Both the position numbers and the translations under genes were made by a program. A DNA stretch of 64,000 nucleotides from Casuarius casuarius (taxonomy: Eukaryota > Chordata > Aves > Casuariiformes > Casuariidae): positions 1,620,874-1,684,873 of the forward strand of contig PTFA01000112.1 of the NCBI GenBank assembly GCA_003342895.1. The letters run 5' to 3'. Positions 50,841-63,552 of the stretch are shown piece by piece. The notes under the pieces were generated by a model. That model did not search any database and was not told the DNA's origin. It saw only the letters and a list, made by a program, of their open reading frames with translations. The number at the start of each line of letters is the position of its first letter. Position 1 is the first letter of the stretch.

Positions 50841-52706
50841 GATATCTCCAGAAGCACTGAATGAATACTAAGAAGGCCTACCAAGACTCTTCCCATGGAA
50901 GTACAGACTAAATGCTAAACTTTCAATCTCCCAATTGGATCCACATGAGGAAATTCAATATGGCTTCAGGGAATATGCCAGCAAAGATCTTACAGAGAAG
51001 TTAAATTGTATGTTTCTATCCTTATAAGCCTGTCCAAGTACATAAAGAAATCTTCTTGTAACTTTTAGCCAGTTGTTTCATAGAGCTTTGAGTATACAAC
51101 AGCTATTTCTTATTTAGGAAGCTAAAAATATTAATTTGAAGAGTGGTCTAGAAATAAGGCTGGAGAACTGAAAAGGATTTTATTTGTTTTTTCAGTTTAG
51201 AATACTAGAAAGACATTAAAAATGGTAAATAAAACGATTGGTTCATAATCCCTATCATATCAATGATAGGAAAGTGGCACTGTATTGAGCAGAAAGGCTT
51301 GGCAGTCAGGAAACACAGATTTCATTCACAGAAGTAGTTTGGAATATAGTACAGACTTCAGATTAGTTAGTTCTTTTATTCCATTTGCAAAATGGCAGAA
51401 CCCCCCCCCCCCAGTAACCTTCTATATAAACCTGCTAAGTCCTAATCATTAATACTTCTTAAGTGAAGTGACAGCCTCATAATGATTTTGACAGACATAC
51501 AAGGTAATATTCTCGGTAATGTTTATATTATGAGCTGTCTTTTGCTTCATAAACTTGTCAAAGATTTTATAGCAGAACAGTAATTCTTTCATTAAAAATG
51601 AGTAATGAACTTATGATCACTATGATCTTGATAGACACAAAATTATATCCTCAACAGTTACTTCCTATAAAACACCAGCAAATGGAAGAACACAGTACTC
51701 AAAGTATTGAAAGTCACCTTGCTTCAGTTTAAATATTAGGTGTGAAAAATAACTTTTATACCTAGGTATGGCTTCTGTCTTTCCGAGTGCTGAAATACCC
51801 CAATGGGCTCTTACTTGCATAGTTCAACCTTGTTTCTATTTTGGTCAATCAGTAGCAAAACCCACATTTTGATCTTGTTAAGGATCAGAAGTTACATGTT
51901 GGTTTTCAATATTAATGTGCTGAGCCATGCATAATTGCAGGAGGCACACCTGAATATCCGGTCATTCCTTCCACATAGGCACACTGGTTTGCCTCATACG
52001 AGTTAACAGGCATTCAACTCTTCAGCTGACCAGACCACCTAACCATCAGTAAACTGTGCCAGGCCATAAGCAGCACCGAGGCAAATTATCCAGGCTTTCA
52101 AACAAGTAACCATTTTTATTTAGAATTCTAAAGTGATTCCAAATGAGACTGTCACAAATATATGAAACTAAATCCATACATATTGAACCTAAGCATTCAA
52201 TATCCCTTTTTAAAAACTACTCAACAACACCAAAAGCACTAGTTGTGCGGATGATAATGAAGGCAAAAATTAAATCTCATCAACAAGTCTGGGAGGCTTG
52301 TATGACCATAACCAGATAATCATGTAGTGGTAAAATCCTCAGACATACAATACACAGAGTAAGTCATCTGACTTGGTAACGTAATGCAGAGATAAGGCAG
52401 CACTGGCTGTGTCCAGACCAACCTCTGCATGCAATATAATAAAACACACTGATCTAGAAGCAAAATAATTTTAGATAACTAATCTTTACAGGGCAACGAT
52501 TTTTGAAGTTGTATGTATGGAAGAAAAGTCAACATGTTGGCATAACAGAAGCTGTTAAAACTTCTTCCTCCTACTCAGGAAGCGTTTTCTTTCATAATGA
52601 AGTACTACAATAGTTACTTAGGTTTCCATGTAGGTCTAGCTATAGTAGACTATTACAGTTGTTTTTGAAAGAAGGGGAAAAGCCTTCACATTTATATCAT
52701 ATGACA
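50841..52706. other. AT-rich non-coding DNA with a C-run
   Basis: Twelve C at 51401-51412. No gene or mobile element was recognised. Confidence 0.45.
51401..51412 (+). repeat. Poly-C run (12 C)
   Basis: A mononucleotide run. The minus strand carries the matching G-run. Confidence 0.8.
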
Positions 52707-52758
52707 TTACTCCCACTGAAAGCCACAGAAATTCTATTAGTGACCTCAGTGGGAGTAA
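52707..52758. other. Perfect 13-bp inverted repeat (hairpin)
   Basis: Positions 52707-52719 and 52746-52758 are exact reverse complements (TTACTCCCACTGA and its partner) around a 26-nt spacer. The folded unit would be 52 nt. It could be a small hairpin RNA, a pair of opposed binding sites or a palindrome left by a transposon. It sits 100 nt before a CCAAT cluster. Confidence 0.5.
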
Positions 52759-52854
52759 GAGCAGGTCCAAATGACTCCAACTTTTCAGATTTTCCACTAA
52801 GATGTCCATGGTTTGAGGAAAATACAATTCTACTTTATCATTATGAGCAACCAA

Positions 52855-52912
52855 CCAATAACCAATCAAAATAAGCCTAAAATTATTTTAAAAGGGAGCA
52901 GTCTGAGCCAAT
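52855..52912 (+). promoter_or_regulatory. Cluster of three CCAAT boxes
   Basis: CCAAT occurs at 52855-52859, 52862-52866 and 52908-52912 in the same orientation. NF-Y binds this pentamer, and repeated CCAAT boxes are typical of some TATA-less promoters and LTRs. CpG is absent here and no transcript start is evident, so chance remains likely. Confidence 0.2.
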
Positions 52913-54619
52913 GAGTTGCACTTGTAAAGAAACTAACCAGCATACTCCAGGGGCTCACAAGCAATAAATTGAAAGCACCATCATTCTGAAAATATATGGC
53001 TCTTCTGATTAAAGGTGACATATTCTTTAAAGTAAGTATACAGTGCATCTCACTCCTGAAGCAAACAAAAAACAACGACAAAAATCAGTCTTAGTCATGA
53101 GCTCTATAAAAAATACCTTTGGTAATGATCCCACAATTACTACTCTTCTTTCAGTGCAGAAGGAGCAGGGACATTTTCAAAGCTGTAGACTCCCTTAGTT
53201 CACAAACATGCCGCAGAATAATAATAGGTTGTTCATGTATCCACACACAGCCTCTAATTTGGTTGCCAATGGCTATAGAGCCTGCTACTTTTTCCTAATT
53301 TTGAACATGTATTGAGGCTGTTGGGTAAGAGCAAACTCTTTTGAGTTCCTGTCACTTTATTCCCATCCACCCCTGCAGTTATTTTCCTGTGTTCTAAACA
53401 ATACAAATTTCACCTGAGAATGACTGTTAGAGTGAAAATTCTCCTAAGAACTCTTCCACCTCATATATATTGTTTAGATATTAAGAAGCAGTTTTCCTTG
53501 TACTGTGGTACAAGGGGTACACTCCCCTTCATCCAAAACGGTAATTTCTCTGAAACACAGTTAGAAAGAGAATATTAAAAGAATCTTTTTTCTTTTTAAA
53601 AGTACAACTGTCTTCTGGCTTTAGTCATTTTTGACTAATCTTTTGACCTATGTTCCTTTATTTCAAGGCATTGATGTAGATGGCTTTTCCTTGCGTAAGG
53701 AAACTTCCATCTGGTTAGTTATCTCAGGAATGGCTCCCCAGGTCATCAGAATTCATACAAATTCATAAATTCCTTTGTCTTTGACTACGCTGACTGTACT
53801 GGTATGACAAGGGCCCTTCACTTAGAAAAGATAAAGCAGCAGCAGTGTGAAGTGCTTCAGAAAGCCACACCTCCCATCTCACAAGTAGATAACCACTGAG
53901 TTTATGCCTTTGTTCACAAATCCAGCACATTCACGTGCCACGGACAATCACAACGCCTAGATCCCTAGCTGAATCACACTCGTTCAGAGCTCTAATAAGT
54001 AGCCAATACTTTGACTCCAGAACTGACAAACTTCTGTCTGTCCAGGTAGGAACACCCTTGTAGTCATGGCTAGCATCCCTCCTTCTGTGCAGGCAGGTCA
54101 TCAGAGGACAACCTCAAAAGAAGGCTGATGGCCCAACTGAGCACAGAACTGAGTGGCTGAGAGCAAGCATTAGGCGGTGGGGAACCAGTTCACCTCTTGT
54201 CTAAAAGCAGGACAGCAGCAGAACAACACATTTTGAAAACATCCATTTATGAAGTTTTAGATACTTTATTATGACAGTAATATTATATGCAGTTAGCCAT
54301 TACACATTTTGATGATACGGGCATTTGTTTTTGTATAGTATTTTGCTATTCCAAGTAGACTAATTCAAACTCTTGCATATCTTAACTATATTCAGTTCAA
54401 TGGTCCTATTGTCTGAGAAAAAGGCCACTAAAGACTATTACTAGAACATGAATTTAGTCTTTCATCACTTCATTGTTGGCTAAAGAATGACAGAAAAGGG
54501 CAAGAAGGAGTAAAATAGTAACCATTTTGCTTTCTAGATTTCATAGACATGAAAACATGTAAGCAATTAAAAAAGTTACATGTAATGAGAAAAAAATTAT
54601 ATGTTTTGACAATGCTTAC
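52913..54619. other. AT-rich non-coding DNA
   Basis: Contains a perfect 8-bp hairpin with a 4-nt loop at 53496-53515 and a CACGTG E-box at 53932-53937. A joined acceptor/donor-like motif (CTGTCTGTCCAG|GTAGGA) lies at 54045/54046 on plus. No gene was recognised. Confidence 0.45.
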
Positions 54620-54688
54620 CACCCGTTCAGGCAGGTTGTTAGTCCTCTTCCCTTGTTCATAAAGCAGAACTCAAACATATGGATATCC
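54620..54688 (-). CDS. Possible 69-nt internal exon, unrecognised
   Basis: On the minus strand a tract ending in TATGTTTTTCAG (complement of 54689-54700) is followed by 69 nt and then GGGTG|GTAAGC, a good donor (complement of 54614-54619). The length is a multiple of three. Exactly one frame is open across it, in phase 1-1, giving 22 whole residues beginning DIHMFEFCFMNKG. The peptide matches no family I know. An open frame of 23 codons is not significant by itself, so this may be a lncRNA exon or a decoy. It shares its strand with the candidate exon at 33271-33355, but nothing links the two. Confidence 0.2.
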
Positions 54689-55085
54689 CTGAAAAACATA
54701 AGAGACAGATCAAACTCTGAATAAAAACTTTCTCAGTGCTGGGACTAATAGCTTATTGACCTGAATAATGGAACATCTCTGTATATAGTCTCTTAGACCA
54801 AACACTTGACAAAGCTGCTGTACTATCCCTTGTGCAAAACAGCAAAGACAAGACTTTCACTGGCCTCCAGAGTTACTGCTTTTTGAAACAAAAGTTCACA
54901 GCAGAGATTTCTTATTTAGTTTGAATGCTCCTAGAGCATGCACATGCTTCTGCTGAAGTCTCTGGATCACAAAAATAAATTAAAACATTTTTTTCTTTTC
55001 TATACTAAAAAGATGCAAAATAATTAAGATGTTTATCCTTGTTATCTCTTTTCTTAAATGTAGTTATTCTGGATCATATGCTTTA
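54689..55085. other. AT-rich non-coding DNA
   Basis: No feature was recognised beyond ordinary A/T-runs. Confidence 0.45.
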
Positions 55086-55089
55086 TTTC

Positions 55090-55470
55090 AATGACTTAAC
55101 ACTTGTTGACACATTCATGTAGCGCTTTTACAAGTAAACTGAGAAGCAAGACAATGATTCTTAATAGCCAGAATCAACCATTTTGTAGTGCATTAGAAGA
55201 AACCTGTATTAGCCACAGAATAATTTTGTGCATAAAAATAAAACTGTTTGCATTTAAAAAATGCACAAGTAGCATATGAACATTCACTGTATTTGCAAAA
55301 AATATTAAAATTGAGAAGTATTTAGCTCAATTGTGTTAATTACTCCAATCATTTAGGTGCTATTTACCTTAGGAAAGAAAATAAATTAATCCTTCTGAAA
55401 CAAAATTACTGAACATATCATAAAGAAAACACTGCTTATTGCTGAGCTAGCAGAATTTGTGTTACAAAAG
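55090..55470. other. Possible conserved non-coding element
   Basis: A repeat-free AT-rich stretch with homeodomain-like (TTAATTACTCC) and TTTGCATTTAAA words in close succession, similar in style to the stretches at 24.6 and 27.5 kb. No comparison was possible. Confidence 0.18.
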
Positions 55471-55986
55471 AAAAGAGGATAAGTTATTTGACCTTGAATA
55501 TAAAGTCACTTTAAATTCCTGAATTCTGTAACAGAATTTCAAAAATTAAAAAGCATGATGCTTGCATGGTAGTACCGTAGAGTTCTTTATTATCATTAAA
55601 TATTGGGCAAGATATACAAACAGAAAAACGTATGTATACCCAGCGGCAGCTATACCACTACAATGTTAAAGCATCACTGGCCATCAGTCCTTCTACTATT
55701 GGCTAGACTGGATTTGTAGGACAACCATGCCTACATACAGCATGTTCCCTAAGTGCAGTAATTTATGTAATCGATATCCCAACTGACTAGTTTTTTTTCC
55801 AGCTCAAAGACCGCTCACAAACAGGGGCTAAACTGAACCCACAAATATCAGTAACAAATGACTACCGCTCAGAGAATGAGGAGATGGGAGAAATAGCTTT
55901 TTATACCATAGAAACTGATTTATTCCTTTAAGAGACCTAGAAAATACAAACAAAGCTATCTGCAAACTACTTTTATGAAGGAACTT

Positions 55987-56027
55987 AAAAAAAAAAAACC
56001 TTGAAACTCTTTTTTTTTTTTTTTTTT
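55987..56027 (+). repeat. A12 and T18 runs facing each other
   Basis: Twelve A (55987-55998) and eighteen T (56010-56027) are separated by 11 nt. A transcript could fold into an all-A/U hairpin. More simply, they are two mononucleotide runs. Confidence 0.8.
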
Positions 56028-56748
56028 AAGGCATGCTTTTTATTTTTTTCCTCCGTTCTTGTAAGCCAGTCAGCGTTTGGCTATCTTACAAAAGCCAAGT
56101 ATTTCCGGTATGTGCCTTTACCCTCCTCCATGGTAAATTTTCTGTCTCATTTCATAATTTACAAATTATAAAGCAACACTGTGTCTTAATATAGCAATTC
56201 CAATACCTTCAGGATGGTGGGTGATGAAAATTTATCTAATTAGTAAACAGGATGCTTTATTTATCTCCAGCTCTGATAAGTAAAATGCTTTTAAATACTG
56301 TAGAACAAAGGAGAAATGCCATCGCAAAACGTACTAGCAAGCAAAGCATGTACATGGAAATTCAGTTAGTCACAAAATGAAATTTCATTAAAATGTTCCA
56401 GAAGCAGCACTGAGTGAGATGGTATAGACAGAAGAAATGCGTGGAATCAGTACAAATCCAACCTCAGGCAAGGCTTGCCCCCCAAAGTCTCATTTTTATT
56501 AGCAATTCAGACGGAGCCCTATTAAGCAATTTTTCCAAAAAAATTAAACATACACACCATTTATTTTAACCAAAAAGGAATGCAAACAGTGATAATAATC
56601 AGAAACAATATTAAACAGAGATCAGTGGGGGAATATTACAGAGAAAAAAAGTCAATTAACTTGGTTAAGTTTTAAAACATTACAGCAAATGTTAAAAATA
56701 ATTTTAGAGGGGCCATTTTAAGAAGTATAACAATTCTGTATGACCCAC

Positions 56749-56783
56749 TTTAAGAACTTCCATTCTTAAGTGAAGTTCTTAAA
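56749..56783. other. Perfect 12-bp inverted repeat (hairpin)
   Basis: TTTAAGAACTTC (56749-56760) and its exact reverse complement (56772-56783) flank an 11-nt spacer that itself contains CTTAAG. The compact stem could be a cruciform or RNA hairpin. Confidence 0.6.
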
Positions 56784-58489
56784 ATCCCATATTAAAAAAC
56801 AAAAAATGTGTGAGAAAGTATGGCCTATTAAAAAAATCACCATTAAAAAAATCTCATTGAAAAAGCTGAATGGCAAGCTTCTTAATTCATATTTTCAATA
56901 TAATGATGAAACAACAGAACGGAATTGTAGGCACAACCTTAAATCTAATATTTTTATTTTGTGTCCATAAATTCTTGAGCAGGAACAATACCCATTGAAG
57001 ATAATGAAATACTTATTCATGTTAGATTTTTTCAAGGATTTAAAAATTAAAGTTTTCATTGATTTCTTTGACATCATTTTTAGTGTCACATGCATCTGGT
57101 GAAAATCACACAAGTACTGACAAGCTGCTTCTTAAATATCACTGTTCAGGACTCTACAAGGCTGCTGTTGGTGTCACCTACAGGAGTCCACTAATAGCAA
57201 AAGTGAGCTGCTGGTATCAACCCTTTATTTAGCATTGGACCAGCCGCAACATGGCCTTTCTGTATTACACAGTTAAACTGAATATGTGTATATGCGCACA
57301 CTGAGATGCAAGTCTAACATCAAAAAGTTAAGGCTGTTTTAGAAATGATGACCTTTAAAACAATATACTTGGTCTTTATTTCTAAATTGGAACCATACAA
57401 GAGACCCTTACCAGACAAAGATCTTCACCATTAACTGAAGAATCACCTAAAATATCTAAACAAATACAGGTGTCCCTTATGACAGGGCCGTGGGAGCTGG
57501 TAATGCAGCACACGAACAGGTATTACTCACAGGAAAGCTGTAGCAATTCCATCCTCCGGACTCTAAATCCTGTGATGATAAATACTGTCAGAGAAATGAG
57601 GAAGTGATTTCAGCTTAAGTTTCCCAACAATCACTACCATGGCTTTACTCAGCCTCTATTTTCAAGATCTAAAGGCTTTTATTTTTCCATTTGGTTCCTA
57701 AAAAGGCAACTTCATGCATAGAGTAGCAAAAATGCAGGCCCACCTACTTAGTCAGAACTGCAACAGCAAGATCCTTTCTGGAACCAAACCTGCCGACCAG
57801 CCTGACAAGTCTCATGTTATCAACGTGCTTTCGATATTCTTGTTTCTCCTTTTAGCAACAATTTTCTGTCACTTTAACAGACTCATCATTTCATGAGTCG
57901 AAGTGGCAGACCAGGAGGAGGAGAGGGCTCAGGATTCTGAGGTGGATAAGGTAGATCACACAGGGTCTTAATAAGGAAGGTTAAATTTTCAAAATTTAAT
58001 ATACAAGTTATTTTGCCACATATGAAATTCTAACATGAATGAAACACACCTCGCTGATTAAATTAACACACCACCAGTAACTGTACCAGCAAAAAAGTAG
58101 TGAAGTACTTGTCTTTTCACTTAGAGAAAGTTATCAGTTGTTTATTGTTTTCAACCTTCATTCCAGTTTGAGGGATCTCCAACAAGAGTTTTAATGGAAT
58201 TGAAGCCCCTGCTTAGCCAGTTTAAGCCAACTGACAATAGATTTGCTTTCCTCCACACCATTTGTGGTCTTCTCCAAAAGGCTGCAAACCACTAATTCAA
58301 TGCAAAGAGTAGCAGATTTTGGGTAATGCTCCCTTTTCAAATATGCTTCCTCACAATTAAATCAGTTTCTGTTTTTTGTCAGCACATATGATATTGGAAC
58401 TATTTAGTCTGTTCAAAGGCTGCAGGCAAGCAAATGCATTTTGATTTCAAGGTGGGTAGCTATCAAATGAACTCTATCAAATAGAACAA

Positions 58490-58512
58490 CAACAAAAAAA
58501 AACCCACAACAA
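58490..58512 (+). repeat. A-rich (AAC)n low-complexity tract
   Basis: Short AAC units and an A-run over about 23 nt. Confidence 0.75.
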
Positions 58513-61500
58513 CAGAAATCAGTCTTCAATTACAACTGACTGATTACAACACTTTGTTGAGAATCCATACAACCCAGAAGAAACCCGTCTTCAGGAAAGA
58601 TGGGGTGACCCCAGGTCAATGACAACAGCCAACATTATATCCAGAACAGAGTGGAGATGTAGAGAATACTATCAAAGCCGGAATGAGGGAAGATGCAATA
58701 CAGTTCAAGTAGGGAAAAAGCCCTCAAGTTTAGCTGAAGGGTGTTTCCTTTACACACATCAGTAACAGGTGGCATCTCAAAAGAACTGAGACCATCCAGA
58801 TACTTAATTGCCACTATAAAGTTTGGGTCATGACTGCTTTCAGAGTGATAATCTCTAAGACTTCTCATTGCACAGCAATCTGCTTATGATTTCTAAGGGA
58901 CCTGGAAAGGCAATCAAGTGAAGTGTTTGCTGTAAAAACAAGATGAACATATAAGCACATGATAATAGTATAAGAACTAATGAGTGGTATTGTGAGGGTA
59001 GATGAAGAGCTTCTTTCTATGTCACACAGACATAAAAGCATATATAATAAGAACAAGAGGTAGAATGCTCAAAACTAAGGAAAGTAAATATCAAGTCTCT
59101 ATTGATGTCACTTAAGCCTCAAATATAGGTACTCTGCTACCTGTAAATGCTTGTGAAACCTAGCAGGAAGAAGTTTTGACTACTTATAACTTCTACTGTG
59201 CAAGACTAACATAAATCTGATATAATCACATATTAATCTTTCACATTAAGATTCCGTTTTCAGAAGTTTATTTTAGTTTATAAGTTGTTGATAAACATTC
59301 ACTGCTTTGCTTTTTTGAGCAATGTAGCTCAAATGAAGTATGTTCCACATACTGGTAATCTTCACCTGATTAAAAAATAACCACTACTCAGCATCTGGCT
59401 CATAGGAAGAAAAATTCAAGTGTATGATATGTACACCATAAGACGAACAGACTAGTACAGTTCTTGATGAGAACAATCACCTGGTGTTAAAACATGTCAC
59501 TAACCTTTTGAGCTCACATATTCTTAAAGTTACAAGGGATGGGGATGTTATGTGGTTTTGGATCTCCTTTTGCGCAGCTCTACAGCACAACACTAGGGAA
59601 GTGAAGCAGCAACACAAGGGAACAGGCCTTCTAGGCTTCATTTATAACCTTGTTAGAAAAGTTTAGTCTGCCAAGCTCAAGGTCCCAAAAGGTCTGAATT
59701 TCTCAGGAACCAAGCCAACATTGAAACTAAAACAGCAATAAAAGCAGAGTTGTATTTTTAATTTGCCAAATAAGTAACATTGCTTAACACCATTAAGGAG
59801 AGAAAAAAAATGATGGGAAAAGAGCACTTCATCTAGGGATCTGTCATGAACTTGAACAAACTTCTTTCTAGCAGAGCACTTACTGAAAACTAATGAGTAT
59901 ATACTCTGAACAACTACAGTAAGGACTATCTTAATAAGGCTCTTATAAATATTCAAAAGACCCACCATATTAGCGGTTCCCAACACAGTAAAGGGTGAAG
60001 GTCTCCTAAAGAACAGCTCCAGGCAAAATGCAGACAATTCTGGCTGGAACCTTATGCTGAACCAACGCTGGCTGACAAGGGTATGACCTTCTACTGACGC
60101 TAAAAGTGACGACTTGGTTCCAAAACTGTTTGGTCACACATTCAACAGCTCATCTCATGGGGACAAAGCCAGAGTAAAACATGCTCAACAGATAACTCAG
60201 CTCCACAGATACAGGATTTCAAACAGCGGCTAAGCACAGTTGTTATTTTAATGTTACAAAGATGTCCTCTAGGTGCTTTAATACAGACCAAGTGTAGAGG
60301 TGAAAAGCAAGCACAGGTCTCCCAGTCCCAGGACCTAGCCACAGCACCACATTCACTACAGGATGATTGCACTGATAAAAAGTGAGGGAGGGTAACACTA
60401 AGTATGTTGACAAAAAGCAAGCACTTAGCAGAAATACAGCTCAATACAGCATCACATACAACAATACAGCAATTCCTGAGGCTCCTGAAATATGTGCATA
60501 AATAAAAGGAAATCATTTTTGTTTTGTTTATCCAGCCTAACAGACAAGACAATTGTGAATTATTTTAGCAACTCCTTTCAGCTTGTCCAAAACATTTACT
60601 GCCTATTGTTTTCATCTTCCCAGTTACAGACATGCCAACGTCAGACAATATCTGTTACAATCAACTTGGATTTACTTTTCCTAGCATCTGTCTTAAGTCT
60701 AACCTATAAAATAATACTGAACAAGAAACGGGGATGAGAAGGAGAAGGGAATCAAAATACCACATAGATAAGCAGGCAGTTATTTCTTACTCTGAATGTA
60801 ATAACAAAAAAACTCTAGAGGCCAAGATGTTCCAGCTGAGCTAAACATGGTTTCCGGCTGCTGTTACTAACCTGGTATTGTAGAAAAGCAATTGCAAATA
60901 TTACTCAGGAAGTACAAAATACTAAATAGAAACAAAACAGATTATGAGAGAAACATGCATCTACTGGTAAAGCTGAAATTCATTAAAAGATGATATTCAC
61001 TATTTTTGAAACCAGCTGTATAAAATGACACTGGAAGACTTTAAATTTAAATAAAACTTTGTAAATTCTTTATTTCACTAAAGGCAAAGGTTTGAGTGTA
61101 AGTGTCAATTTCAGTGGATACAACATAGTCAGTAAAGAGGGTAAATTATATTTAGTCTAATCAGCAGGACTTGCATAGATGATGCCATTCTTCCCAGCCC
61201 AAGAAAGACTCCTATATTTTTAGCCATGGGAAAGTAGCTTTGAACCATGTCTGGAGTTTCATAAATGCAACTGCTAATAGATTCCTCAGAACTGTAGCCA
61301 TAACCCTGCCTGACCCATGACTGTCTACTGAGCTCTCTCTTCACAGCTTTGCCCACATTGGGAGATTCACTGATGGGTTATATTTGCTGGTGTGAAACAC
61401 AAAAGGAGATTGTCTTGCACCCCTGAAACTCCTTCCTGGACTTTCTGCCCTTTGCATCACCAGGATCCTTGAAGCTTTGCTTCTTCTTGTAGAAGACAGA

Positions 61501-61538
61501 ATAATTGAAGGATATTCAGTTATTAAGTATCTTTTTTT

Positions 61539-61738
61539 CACAGAATCACAGAATGGTTGGGGTTGGAAGGGACTTCTGGAGATCATCTAATCCAACTCCC
61601 CTACTCAGAGCAGGGGAAATTAGAGAAGGTTGCTCAGGATCTTGTCCAGCTGGGTTTTGAAAATCTCCAAGGATAAAATCTGGGCAACCCATTTCAGTGT
61701 TCAATCACCCTTTACAGTAAAATCTTTCCCCTCCATCA
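61539..61738 (-). mobile_element. CR1 LINE 3' end, short fragment
   Basis: Read on the minus strand this is the 3' end of CR1: the last codons of ORF2 (the complement of the CCAGCTGGGTTTTGAAAATC region) followed by the 3' UTR with GGGGAGTTGGATTAGATGATC and a terminal CCATTCTGTGATTCTGTG. The terminal repeat lies at 61539-61556. Similarity fades above about 61738. This is a severely 5'-truncated copy, shorter than and opposite in direction to the one at 15.4 kb. Its 3' UTR differs from that copy at several places, which suggests a different subfamily or age. Confidence 0.9.
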
Positions 61739-61831
61739 GATTTTGAATAAAATAATATTTCTCCACACTGTACCCACCAACATATATTAGACTGTGTTGC
61801 CTATGGTAGTATTCCAGATCAGTGGGAGCTA

Positions 61832-61875
61832 CCAAAAAAAACCCCAAAAAACAAAAAAAACAAAAAAACCCACAC
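61832..61875 (+). repeat. A-rich (A)nC low-complexity tract
   Basis: A-runs separated by C or CCCC over about 44 nt, close to the CR1 3' fragment but on its 5' side, so not its tail. Confidence 0.8.
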
Positions 61876-63521
61876 CCATCCATAATGAATTCTGACCATG
61901 ACAATGAGCTGTATAACCATGAATTTTACTGAACGTGCCTGCATGCATTAGGAATGACACAGCATGGCCTCTGGGTCCAGTAATGCAGGGGACTGGATTC
62001 TGTCATCTTCCAGTGACTGCTCTAAATTCCCTAGTCAAAGAAGGATCCACAAAGCAGGCATACATTTTTCCTCCTGGATATTTCACCTACTTTTAGCCTC
62101 TTGGTCTTTGTCACTGTATGTGACCAATATATTTTTTTTCAATTTCATAATCTAAAAGATATTTTAAATACTTAGTTTCTCATAAAGAATCTACTATTGA
62201 AGTGCCTTGCCTCCAAAAATACATGCAAGCAATTATTCTGAGGTAGAACTGGGAGAAACCTGTATAAACTCAAGATTTCTATCAGAAATCAGTCACTTAA
62301 TATCATGTGAAATGACAAGAATGCACAAGCACTTTTTTTTGGTTGTTATTAGAAGAGTCTCAAGCGACATTTGCTGAAAGAAGGACAATGTTAAGAGGCA
62401 GTGAAGTGTCAAATGTCTCCCAAGAAGTCAATGCGGTGCATGATTCTCCTCTCAAACACATCAATAATTCAAGTGTATTTGGTGAAACTACACCCGTGTG
62501 GAGAAGAGAAATGAATAACAGGCTGTTAAACACTAATACTAAAATTCTGTAATTGTTACATTTGTTCATAATTCCCGAGTTTTATATTCACTAGAAGGAA
62601 ACTTCTTGTGAGATTTATTTTCTCCATTAGAATTCTCCAGCTTGGTGTAAATATTTTATATTCTGTGCAGCTACTAAAGTCACTAAATAATCAATCTTGC
62701 ACTCTAAAACAATAACAACCGCACCCTGAAATAGGCTGACTGATTTTTAATTACAGCTATACTCATTCTGGACTCCCCGCAAATTGTGCAAACCTGTAAT
62801 CTGTAGCTATGTTGTTTTAGTAGGATCCTCCTAATTAAACTTCTTTTCTTAAAGTCAGAAGACAGTGACATGCTAAGCCCACTAGTTCTTTGAAGAATGT
62901 CCTAGTACGTCACCTGGTATGTATTTATAAGGATTTTGTGATCTGTTTGCCAGAAGTAAGGTAAATTCTGTCAACATTTCGGATGCTTGCAGTAATGAAA
63001 AACAAAGCAACAGGTATTGATTCTATTCACATCAGTCTCAAAAGTGGTAAACAAAATTATATCCTCTGCATAATAGTCTCACAGTTAAATGCAGATATAT
63101 TAATACAGTCAGCAAAAAGATGACTTAAATCGAACACTACATGAAATTCTGATTTTTCTTAATTGAGCTACTATGAAAACAGTAAAGTGAGATCTCTACA
63201 TCACTTATCCTTATGAATTTCTGTGAATGCAGAAACCCTTTGAAGATCAGGACTCTTTTTGTAGATTATAGATCCAAAGTTTGCCTACTTCTGATTCAAT
63301 AGCTCTGTTCTTAAACTGAGATACCTGTATTAATCTTTTTGAAGCTTTTATAATCCCAGAATATAATCTTGGTTTACCACTTCCAAAAATTACTCTCTCC
63401 TTTGTGAGACCACCTGCTTTCCTCTAAACTTCACCCTCTTTCCATAGAAAATAGTTATGTTTATTCTGGAATTTTTATGACTTTCCCCTCTTTCATAGTG
63501 CCTAGACAAACTACACCCTAG

Positions 63522-63552
63522 TTTGTTGTTGTTGTTGTTTGGTTGTTTTTTT
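63522..63552 (+). repeat. (TTG)n short microsatellite and T-run
   Basis: Five to six TTG units followed by GG and a T-run. Confidence 0.75.

Larger units (their letters stand above)
55471..61538. other. AT-rich non-coding DNA
   Basis: About 6 kb. An A12...T18 pair lies at 55987-56027, a 12-bp hairpin at 56749-56783 and an A/C-rich tract at 58490-58512. The longest open frames in this part, 59663-60037 and 60142-60552 (both minus, 124 and 136 codons), contain no domain that I recognise and are rich in Cys/Phe/Leu as expected from reverse-read A-rich DNA. They are not called genes. Confidence 0.45.

Noticed and set aside
52636..52874. Opposed open frames on both strands over the hairpin/CCAAT region
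   Set aside because: About 70-77 codons each, no known domain and mutually overlapping.
59663..60552. Longest non-CR1 open frames (124 and 136 codons, minus strand)
   Set aside because: No domain, no signal or splice context and biased composition; lengths are within chance for 64 kb of six-frame translation.
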